From contig NC_060105.1 of NCBI RefSeq assembly GCF_021155765.1, forward strand, positions 372,001 through 436,000: DNA of 64,000 nt, written 5' to 3'. A model generated the notes under the pieces. The model had not been told where the DNA came from. It searched no databases and saw only the letters and a list, made by a program, of their open reading frames with translations. The position numbers and the translations under genes are program-made. The stretch's first letter is position 1; each line of letters opens with the position of its first letter. Source of the DNA: Diprion similis. Lineage: Eukaryota; Arthropoda; Insecta; Hymenoptera; Diprionidae. Shown in pieces: positions 53,888 to 64,000 of the stretch.

Positions 53888-56800
53888 TTATTATGATGCG
53901 ATTGATTGTTCAGAAACAATAATTTGAAAACGCGAATCTTTTTGACAATGAAATGTTGATAATATTAGTATATATTAGATTTCGTTATTTAATAATGTAT
54001 GTAAATATTAACACTTCTATTAGATCTTTTGTCCTTGTTTTTTATATGATACAGATATATTTGACAAAGGAACTGTTTACACTGACATTTAGTTTTCGGA
54101 ATTCTCTCAAATGCAGAAAAACACATAATAAAAATGTGTATGATGTTACTACTTATTCGGTAACAACACAACAATCACGACAATACTACCTAATTGTGCA
54201 GGCATTCCATTAGCATTCTTAAGTAAACTGTTACCCTTAGTTTTTATTTCGATACTAATTTAAAGGTGACAGAGATATTTCTTGACTCTCGAGAAAGACT
54301 GTAGTATCCGACAAGACTGAACTTATTGAAGGAGTTTCAGACACATTTGAAACAAATTTTCTAAATATTTGTAACCAATTCAAAAAGCTTACAGACTGAA
54401 GTGTCGGCTTCGAATCCTCACTCACGTGGAGGATGGCTGATGATTTCCACTTGGAAACTTTATTTCCTCATTTCTTACGTGTCATTTTGAGAGAATAATT
54501 ACAGGTTTAACTGCAAGAAGTAATAAATATTAAATTTACTATTTAAATAGTAGCTATTATATCAGTTTTAAATTTCGTTTAAATCCTGTGACTTTTTTTT
54601 CATAAGTCACACAATATTCTCACATCAAGTTTTTGCTGTGTAGTGAACAACTTTCATAATTGTGTTGTTGCGCAGTTCACGTATCAAACTAATAATTGTT
54701 TTTACATACTGATATATTAATTTACAATGATGTGCAGGAACAGCTAGCATAGAAATCAATTGGGAAATTTTTTAATTTAGACCATTGCTTTATTCTTCTT
54801 TCGGGATCAATATTATCAGGCTTGAATATTATTTGTATCGTACTCAAAAAATAAATTGTCAATTTAGCTGTATTTATATATCAGAGATGTGTTCAGAAAT
54901 GTGTTCACGGTGAGAGGACGAAATGTTATCATGTAACCTCCAGTGCCGAGTGATGTATGTGTCCAGAATTTCCGAGGAAATCGAGACTGCTGAGTATGAA
55001 TGTCTTTCCATACTAGAGGTATCGATAAAATGATGCTACGGAATAAAGTTTGTTATAAACGTTCAGTCTTCTTGAAGACATTTCGGCGAATTTAGTCTCG
55101 CTGGTGACAGTTCTTTCTGAACCGCTTCTCTGGGGTATAATTTGTAGTACATTATTAAGAGTTCGATTGAAGTGTATAATGTATTATTGATTCGCTTCAC
55201 GTGGTGAAAGTTTCTGAATTTTATATGGCAGCTGCTTCTGAATAACTCTATAGAATATCAAACGAATTCACAAATTTAACGACATAATTGGTGTTATATT
55301 TTCAGTAAAGTTTTTGATAGAATTCGTTTGGACATGGTTAAAAATCTAATTAAACAGAATCAAAATAGGATCATAAATCGTTGCCTAGTACTCGGAATTT
55401 CATTAATTTAATGTAACTTCACCAATTTACATATTTCTTTACCTGTAAGCATTAGCTTGTGGATATTTTCATAGAGCAAACATAACAGATAATAGTATAA
55501 GAGGATAGGTAGCAAATGCTGAATTTTTACAGCACTTCTACTCAAGTGTATACAATCATTTACATTTTATACTAAACATTCTTAATTGTATTCTATTCAA
55601 TATGGTTATACCGACAGTTTGATACTCTTTTTGTTAGTTTTCTAAACAAAACGAGCTATTGAGTCATTTGATGATCATTTTCCAATATTAATCTCACATA
55701 ATTTAAGACAGAATTTATTGGTAATACAAAACATACAGTCAACACAGCACTCATACAGAATGGTGTACGTTACCATGACAGAAAAACCCAACACAGTACC
55801 TGATAGACTAAGTTGTATCGTTTAGAATGAGTGAGACGTAGGCATGTCGATGTTATTGCTGTTCCTCTATTAACTGCTATTTATTTCTTTATACATTCAA
55901 TAATATTTTAGCTCATCACCAACATGAACTATGCGATAATTTTTACTAGTAGGCATTGACTGAAGATATATAAATACTGCTAGTCCTATGAACTTTAACG
56001 AACGGATGAGAGGAGTTGAAGGGCCAGGGGTAATTTCGGGTACTTTGCCATGTTGATTTAATTTTACATTGGGATTCTACACGACGAGTCAGTAAGTTGC
56101 AGCGTAGTAGAATTGCCCTCTGTACCTACTCGTAACACACTACTCCATCACGAAAAATAACAAACCCGGCAGTCTTTATAAAACTTCGGTCAACGCGATA
56201 AATAGGTATGCACGAAATCTGATATCGTATAAATCTAATTACCAATCAGAAAAACGATGGTACTTCTCTCTTGTACAAGACCGTATGAAAATTTTTTGCC
56301 ATGATGCTGATGAAATCAATGCACAATTCGATTACTGAGTGCAAAGGCATTCCAGATAAATGTTTGGCAGCTGTTTAAAAGCTATTTGAAATTTTCGAGG
56401 GACTCCACTGTTTTATTGTACGCTAATTGGATATTAGTCTTGATACAGTGGTATTGAAAAAATTGGTTTTGACTATTTCAATACTAGTAATGTCAAAATT
56501 CTATATTGAAAGTTGACATCTGTGTATTCTGCTATTCTATATTATATGATACACTCAGAGCACCTAAAGTTTTTCAACCATACCTTGTTCAATGTGTTGC
56601 ATAGTTTTTTGAATCTAGTGTGTTTACTCATGATTGTTATTTCTTTACGTATTGATACTACCATTATTTTGTTTATAGAAAGTATAATGAACCAATTTGG
56701 TCGAGTTGTATTTGTTACCAATATGTTTTAGGGCCCACAACTCCTTGGAACATTTAATTTTTCACAATATTATCATAATCTACGACCTTTTAATCAGACT

Positions 56801-59800
56801 AATAAATTCCTTACATCATTTCTTCAAACATGCAAAGTACAAAATTAAACAATAAATTTGCACATTAGTCAGAGAACCTAGTCACAGATTACGTCGTGCA
56901 TCTTTAAATTCATCTTCGTGAACTCCGCATCTATAACTCCATATGACATTCAATTGAACTACTAAGTTGTTGTAATTGAGTATTAATATGTGTAATATTA
57001 TGTGCGGTTCTTGTAAAATATTTTTGCAGCCTATAATAAAACACCGAAATTACACACAACTATGTAAGGTTTACCAGAACTGCCAATCGTTACTTTTTCG
57101 CCACAGTAATCGCATACATTGCTGGCTGAAGATATATAAAAACACCAATGTGTGTGGCACAGTATTCAACTCACATAGGTTCAGAGATGATTGTAGTTTC
57201 CTGCAGTTACCATCTAGTTTAATAGAATCACAACCTGAATCGAATTGTTAATTACAGAAACACTCAATTCCCCTGTGTCCCTCAACTTTTCTATCAATAA
57301 CTGTACAAACTAATTCTATAAGGTTTGTCGGCCTTTATATACATACTTTCAGCCAGCGCACTTTTAACAGCGATACATAATTTTTATTATATGTCCATAG
57401 GTCGATAAATTTGGCATCTTGTGATTTTATGATGAGAATTAGTTTTAGGCCATATTGGATGTACTGGACGGAGAACATTTTTATTATGTCTTACATTTCA
57501 CCACTTATTTTTAATCAATACACCCTGAGGAGAATTTGTATTTTTCCTAATTGGAAAGTGGGCAATAGTTGGTTATTATGTGTGGATAGACATTTTACGC
57601 CTACCAAATTTTGATGTTATAAATTTATTCCGCTACAAAGGTCGATAACCAGTTATCACCTAGGATATCACATAGGCCCCAATATGATTGTTACAACTCC
57701 TCAAGTGAATGAAAATCCTATATAAAATACCATGTAAGCTTTCCATAATCCAAAAATGAGCATTTTTCGTGTTATTTCTTGGAATAGTGTCATTCCCTGC
57801 ATCTGTAAACGTTTACAAACAACATTAATGATTTTCGTTATACTCACACTTGAAAACGATTCAAAGAATCTTATAATATTCTCCGATGGATGTAGTAATC
57901 TTGAGATATCTTGTTCAATCGGAAATGGGGTTGCTGCCACATATGAAGTTCAGAATCTTGACAAAACTACAGAACTGAGCTAAATTATTTTCAAACAAAT
58001 ATGTTACATTTAGGAAATCTATCATTTAGAAAAAGATTGATAAATCTATTAAAATACCCAAGTTATAGGCACTTTTAACGTCTTTTGCAGCAACCCCATT
58101 GAAATGAATAAAACTCCATAGAGGTTGCTCTCTATGGTGATTATCGTAACTTAATTTTAACTTAACTATCGTACCTACTCCTTACTGTTCTTTATATTTA
58201 AACTGTTTTAAATACCTCACAGGAACACTTTTTAAAATATTGATTAAATATAATAAACTATTGCTAATTTTTTTTTATTCATATGAATACAAATAATTTT
58301 AATTATTGTTACTATAATTAATCACATTGATTATCTATTATTACATGAATGTTTATAATTTATTTTATTCAATAAATATTATTTTCACTTTAAGGTAGTT
58401 GATTCCGTTTTAGAAGTATGTTAGTTGAAGGTGCAGTTACTTTGTAAATACTTAACCTGATTGTATATACACATACGTTATTATGATTACTATGGAAAAT
58501 ATTAAAAGTATATATTTTAATATATTGAATATAATTAATAACGTCTAATTACAATCCTACTGTTTAGTATTTAAATTCCATACGATACAAGAGATATTTA
58601 ATAATATTGTTGACCTCTCTGTATACAGCATATTGTTGTAATGATGATCGAATAAAATTAAGGCAACGCAATATGGTTATATAATTATTTTAAGATTTTC
58701 TATTTTTTGAGCTTCTAGTATCTATTTGTTGTAGACGTTCTTTTTATTTAATACACGGTTTGGAAACATGATGAATGCTATTTGACATAATTATCGATTT
58801 TTATTGAAATGGACCTGTATACATTGATTTGATACAGCAGAATACTCATCGCTTAATAGTGTATCTCAAAATGTATTTTACTATAGCTTAATTTAGTTAG
58901 CTTAATTAGTTTAGGCTATAAGTAAATGCATTTGCACAGTGGTTATTGTTTATGGTATAATTGATAAACCTATACGATCTACTAAATGTGCAACTTCCGC
59001 TGTCAATAGTAAAATAGCTCATTCCTGCAAGAAGTAACTTGTATGACTCTACTAGTCTACTATATTAAGATCTCTGAGCAATCTAGTGGAGCCAAAACAC
59101 GATAATTGCGCTATTTAATTCACTTTGTGATAATACTAATCAACGAATTTCTAGGCCACTACTATACCAAACATCCGCGCGAAACGTTTGATTCAATGAT
59201 CGTTTTGAAAAGAAGAAAGCCATCGAGAAACAGAAGTGTTATCAAAAATAACAACAGCTACTGCTTTCCCTGCATCTCCTCGATCCAGTAGTTCCATTTT
59301 TGATTTTTCTATTACGGATTCAGAGTTGATATAAATCTCTTTCGTTGTGCTTTGTCACAGCTTATATCAACTATCGAATTTAAACATATAGTAGATAATA
59401 TCAGAACTTTGGCACCGTTTATTCGCATCTATATTTCTAATAAACGCGTACAAAATAATTAGGCACATTGAAAAATGGCATCAAAAAGGCGAAGTTTACT
59501 TTACAAACTATTTCATGTTACTCATTCGTTTTGAATTAATGAACAGTGATAACATGCGTCTAATTTGTAGATTTGTAACATAATTTTTTTTAGTTCGGTA
59601 CTAATAAACGTGGTGATTTCAAACTCGAGTATCATTTTGCTCATCGAGATTATCAAAAATCTTCCAATTACGATATTATTCACATTGACTAGTACCCTGC
59701 ATAAATACTTCAGAAATTGCGTTAAGAGTCTATCAACGATTCGTCTTTATCATTTTATAATTTTTGTAATAATTCCACAGGCATGTGCACATGTTTGTAC

Positions 59801-60601
59801 CAGTGAATTTCACAGGCTACACTACGATTATCACGCTATATTTGATGGTGCAAACATATTTCACTTACTCTTGCTGTCGTGAAATATCGTTTGGCAACTA
59901 CCTATCGCAGATCATTGTTAAGCCGAAACGGAATTATAAGCCTCATAACAGCGACCATGATGATGTTGCGCTAATTTTTAAATTTACCTATCAGGTATCT
60001 TGATAATAATTTTTCAGCAATTTCAGCAGAGTGTGAAGCTCTCCAGCGTCATTTCATGCTTAGTACTTTTTATCTGTGAAATGATTTATGCATCCATAAT
60101 TCGAAAAACACCTCATAAATTTCGAGAGTTTAGGTCGCGAAATTCAGTTGTACGTGTGTGTACATATCCTTAGAGGGCAGAAGCAAAAATAATCGACAGA
60201 CTCACTCGTAACTTGCAGGCTAGAGTAAAATTAAGTACATTACTTATTTTCGTTATCACAGCGTGGCTGTAGGCTTAGTTAATTCGATCCGTTGTAATTA
60301 TTATACTTTCAGAAAGTCGACAAGTTTAATTAATGCTTTGCGTATTTATCTCACTACGTTTTAATATATTCTTCACATTAGGCACAGTGTGAAATGCTTT
60401 GGCTTGTAGAATCATGCATCTATTTTCATTCTACACGTTGTTCAAGCAGCTTATAGAAGAATTCATCACAGAACTAGGGAATGTGGAAATATTTTCATCT
60501 CTACGTAATCATCAACAACCTGTAAGAAAACAAAGAACAGTTTATACGACATGTGGTAGAGATCAGCAATTTCCAATCAAGTTACAGTTAAAAGTCCCAG
60601 G

Positions 60602-62573
60602 TCAAACCTCTTTTAGAGACTCCTTTGTCAGCTTTGGGTAGAGGTAAGTGAAGTTAGTTGTAAGTGACAACTTTCCAGGCTGTAAATACAAATTTTTATT
60701 GTAAAGTAGCTCTCTGTCAATATATGGAGATAGTGGACTATTTTCCACTCCATCTTTGCTGCATGCTTCAGCCCATGGGCTCATATGTTTATCGTTAACT
60801 TCTTCTACGATTGTGGTCATATCAACCTGTATGAAGATTTACAGCATTAGTCACCAATTTTAATCTTCGACTAATAAGTATGATAAAGCCTTCTTGGAAG
60901 TAAATACTTTGATCATACCTTGGCTAATGTTGACAGGGCTGCGCCCCAATAGTCGTGATTAATATTAAATAATTCCGACACAAGTGCGCTTATGGAGCCT
61001 TGAGTGGAATCAGACTCGTCCACAACGTTGTAAATCTGGCCAATGGTATTGGGATGACGTGTAACATGCCACATAGCTCTCACCACATCTCGCACATGTA
61101 CAGTATTCATCCGAAGGTTTGGGCCCCAGAGCAACTTCATCATTTCACCTAAATGTTTATAAACTGCTCCCACAACGAGGCGAGGTGCTGCGGAACATAA
61201 ATTCATTCCTCAATTATGATATATACATAATGTAAATGAAATATATAATTATAGGTTACGCTAAGAAGTGATGACGATTGATTTCAGCGTAATTTAAAGG
61301 TGAAGAAGCATGGTCACAGCAAGGATCTACAGCATATCCTCATTATCTTACCTAAACTGTTCCTGTCTCCAGGGCCATAAATGATCGCTGGTCTAATAAT
61401 AGTAAACTTCAATCCAGGTATATTTCTTAGATCATTTTCGACTTGAACTTTATATTTCGCTATGAATGTCCACGGATCAACTTCATCATCCTCTTTGTGC
61501 GGTACCTGAAAATGTTTCTTTTCAGTTAATAAGAGGACAGTTTGGATTCGGTAAACAACTAAGCTTGTCTTATCAGATGCTTGTGCTTGTATTGTGTACA
61601 ATGAGATGACGTAATCCATTGTTAAACATCTGGCATGAGCGAAAATAGTTTATTTATTACAATCATTTTTTTAAGGGAATCAAAATCACAAGTACCTTTT
61701 CGGATGAACTCAAATGTCCACTTGAGATCTCTACGTATCGTTGTACCCCAAGTTTAGCTGCTTTCTGGGCACAATTCATACTGAGTTTATGAATTCCTTC
61801 CTTGTAAACAGGGTCTGTTTGCCCATACTTTGTTTCCCCAGCACAATTAAATACAATGTCTATCGTTTGCTCACCAGCAAAAGCATTGTCACAAGAGGCT
61901 AAATGGTTTATACAAATAAAAAATAAAAAATCATGTCCATTGGATCAAAATAATTTCAACAACATTGTTTACTTCATACTTGTGTCTTAAAATATAGCCA
62001 CAAACATAGAGAAAACCAAAATTAGCAAGACTTTGCAATTAAGTTCATTAGGACTACAATTTGTTTTGTATGTGTGAATAAACATGAAAGATCAGTCCTA
62101 AGTAAAATATTGGATCGATACCAACTGAATACAAATGGAAATAAATTCATGCTTTGTACCTAAATTGATTAATTGTAAATATAAAAGGCAGGATTGTTTC
62201 TATAAAGAATAGCAAAGTGTATAGAAGTACAGCAAGCGATATACCTGAGTTAATAAGGTTAGCGCTTCTAAATTCAAGCAAAGGATGCTCAAATATTCTT
62301 TGATGTTTCTTGTTAAGCCATGCTGTTTGAGGTGGTACCTTGTCGATTACTCGGACATATGATACCAGCTCATTATCCAATAAATATTCCACAAGGTTCC
62401 GTCCGATAAAACCACATCCTACACAAAGTTGATAAGATTATGAATGGCGAGAAGGTTGACTGTGCTGAGTTTCTTTATTCAGCTTCTTCTGTCCCAACAT
62501 AGCATATGAATGATAAGTGATTACCTCCCAGAACGATTACTCCTGGTTTTGTATCAAAATTGACAGTTTCCAT
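60602..62573 (-). CDS. Extended SDR / NAD-dependent epimerase-dehydratase-like protein
   Basis: A Rossmann-fold protein of the extended short-chain dehydrogenase group; substrate unknown. Six exons: 62525-62573, 62245-62418, 61696-61898, 61352-61505, 60919-61187, 60602-60826. They splice in frame to 357 aa. Residues 11-23 (GVIVLGGCGFIGR) contain the GxxGxxG dinucleotide-binding loop, split by the first intron. Further signs are IVFNCAGET, YVEISSGHLSS (the Ser-containing strand), RPAIIYGPGD after the active site and TVHVRDVVRAMWHV, all usual for extended SDRs. The catalytic YxxxK is expected at PWTFIAKYKVQVEND, but the position four before the aligned Lys is Ile. So either the enzyme uses another residue or the protein is non-catalytic. 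The C-terminal roughly 75 residues (exon 6) resemble the substrate-binding part and end LTKESLKEV. Confidence 0.87.
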
Positions 62574-63837
62574 TGCTGATGACCATTCGAGGGGTAAAAA
62601 AGGCAACCGGGTAAATGCAATTATTAAGAAACTACGCGTATTATAGTACAACAGAATAAACGCTTAAACAATGTAACGAGCAATTTGTCATCGAATACAC
62701 GGAGTGTCGAACGAGGGCCCGATTTGATAAACTACGTATGTCAACGTCCTTCTTATACCACTAAAGGATCTCATAACCTCGCAAACCAAGAATGAATTAC
62801 TGTCTGACACTACGACTCTAACGAGGATTTGGTACTGGTACTGTCAGGAAGTCGGACTGATCCACCGATCTCCATGCGAGCTGCAACGAGCTGTTTGCCC
62901 AAACCGTGGAGCATATACTACTGGACGTTACGTAGCTACCCATGCCGCCAACCTCGCTGGCAATAACTGCAGCCGAAGTGATGGGCAAGCGAGATATATA
63001 CTCGGGATACTCCGTCTCTCTCACTCTGCGATTGATTGGCTGAGTGGAAACGTATCAGCCAACCAGGTGTAGAGCAAGAGAACAGGCTGTAACGAATATG
63101 TCCTCGCTCTCCCTTGCTCACTCCTCCGCCATACTTTATGTACACGCAAGGCTACCGCCAGTGGTATATCTGAAGATCCTACGGAAAATTTCTCATGCGA
63201 AGACCTTCCCTTATCTACTCGTCTATTTACGAACTTTGGGTGGATCCAGGTGTAATTTTATTGTTTTACACTTACGGTCCGTCTTGTGTTAAATCTCCCA
63301 GCGTTAATTCCAGTCAGCACAGCAGAACACTGCAATTTTCCCCCCGTCCTCAGCGCCCCCTATCAAGCCCTTACCCACGGAGCAAAGTTCACACGGTCAG
63401 TAGTCTTTATACATTCTCAAGTCGTCAGTGCTCGGTCATGCAGACTTTCCAATCTTGGTAATTGGAATTAACGGCGTCATGTAGTGCTGGTCGTCTATTG
63501 TCACTCGCGTGTATTTGGCGTATATTTTTATAATAACTACGAGGATATTCCATCACTATTTCTCAGAAACTTTATCACAACACTACAGATACGCATCGAC
63601 GATCGCATACGTATATTTATTCATTGTATCTGATTGTGAATAAGATATTGAGTTCAAGAATCCACGAAGTTCTGGGCCAGTAGCATTTGTGTGTCCTCGG
63701 TGGATAAGTGAATGACATGAGGCTGTGTTGTGCGCGGCTTGTTGAGTGAGAGAAATGTGTCGCCGAGTGAATTACTACAAATTGCTCAACAGCTAATAGC
63801 CGCAAAATTACTGTTATGCTTCTGTGATCCTATTACA
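62574..63837. promoter_or_regulatory. Upstream region of the SDR gene, possibly a shared divergent promoter
   Basis: This stretch is richer in GC than the rest of the right half and has no supported exon up to 63837. It precedes the SDR start codon on the minus strand and a possible signal-peptide exon on the plus strand. A direct reading gave no TATA box or named motif I would defend. Confidence 0.45.
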
Positions 63838-63883
63838 ATGCCTCCGTATTTGATGATACTACCATGCCTACTGGGGTTACTAG
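63838..63883 (+). CDS. Candidate first coding exon (signal peptide) of a gene running off the window
   Basis: ATG in the context ACAATGCC is followed by MPPYLMILPCLLGLL, a textbook hydrophobic signal sequence, and then a good donor (CTAG|GTACAT) in phase 1. Without splicing the frame continues 20 more residues and stops. The product is unknown. The short length and edge position make this a weak call. Confidence 0.35.
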
Positions 63884-64000
63884 GTACATTCCAAGTATTA
63901 TATGTACACATATCGAAATTCTTTCGTAACAGTCGCTAGTTGCCCGTTTACACACTCGGCGATTATACACTGGGATGTGTATCGTGTTTCCCAAAATTTG

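Larger units (their letters stand above)
53413..60601. other. Gene-poor AT-rich region between protogenin and the SDR gene
   Basis: The genes on both sides end here, so it holds both 3' UTRs. An AATAAA at 53882-53887 is a candidate protogenin polyadenylation signal. A (TA)n microsatellite lies at 53649-53687. A small perfect hairpin CCATAGAG-N6-CTCTATGG lies at 58116-58137. Many short ORFs occur but none has recognisable domains, splice partners or coding-like composition. No tRNA or rRNA was recognised. Confidence 0.6.

Noticed and set aside
57915-58110. Inverted ATGGGGTTGCTGC / GCAGCAACCCCAT pair
   Set aside because: Only about 13 bp match, the arms do not extend, and 150 bp separate them; chance is likely.

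Overview
The window is animal nuclear DNA, almost certainly insect and most likely hymenopteran. It is AT-rich, its genes are broken by many small introns with GT-AG borders, and its proteins read as arthropod orthologues. The order-level assignment is an inference from protein similarity and from a protogenin-type gene being present. I see no bacterial, viral or plasmid material.

Layout from left to right: (1) 1-6.7 kb, downstream flank of scrib, with a 1.13-kb fold-back element bounded by 8-bp target duplications and a smaller palindromic element. (2) 6.7-24.9 kb, minus strand, scribble (scrib): LRR block, acidic linker and four PDZ domains in 25 recognised coding exons that join in frame (4,623 nt). 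(3) 26.5-28.5 kb, plus strand, a PEX11C/PEX11-gamma gene in four exons (230 aa). (4) 31.4-39.2 kb, minus strand, orb/CPEB1, in 12 exons (726 aa): disordered N-terminus, two RRMs and a C-terminal zinc-binding domain. (5) 41.3-44.6 kb, minus strand, the APC/C subunit Cdc16/APC6 in 11 exons (653 aa). (6) 45.4-53.4 kb, plus strand, a protogenin/IGDCC-type receptor in 20 exons (1,172 aa): signal peptide, 4 Ig, 5 FN3, one TM segment and a cytoplasmic tail. (7) 53.4-60.6 kb, an AT-rich gene-poor stretch. (8) 60.6-62.6 kb, minus strand, an extended-SDR/epimerase-like protein (357 aa, six exons) that seems to lack the catalytic Tyr. (9) 63.8 kb, plus strand, a possible signal-peptide first exon of a gene running off the right edge.

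Two gene pairs are head to head (scrib/Pex11c, about 1.6 kb apart; cdc16/protogenin, about 0.8 kb apart), so shared promoter regions are likely. Pex11c and orb converge. The genes are not one pathway. They cover cell polarity (scrib), peroxisome division (Pex11c), translational control of mRNA (orb), mitotic ubiquitination (Cdc16), cell-surface adhesion/guidance (protogenin) and an unassigned NAD(P)-binding protein.

All exon borders come from reading splice sites and checking that phases add up. For Pex11c, orb, cdc16, protogenin and the SDR gene the summed coding length is a multiple of three with a stop at the end. The scrib 3' terminus is the one unresolved gene end. I did not find a convincing new multi-gene system. 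The most unusual items are the fold-back element, a tandem repeat in a scrib intron carrying a small palindromic insertion, the active-site change in the SDR gene, and a 63-codon ORF directly upstream of Pex11c.
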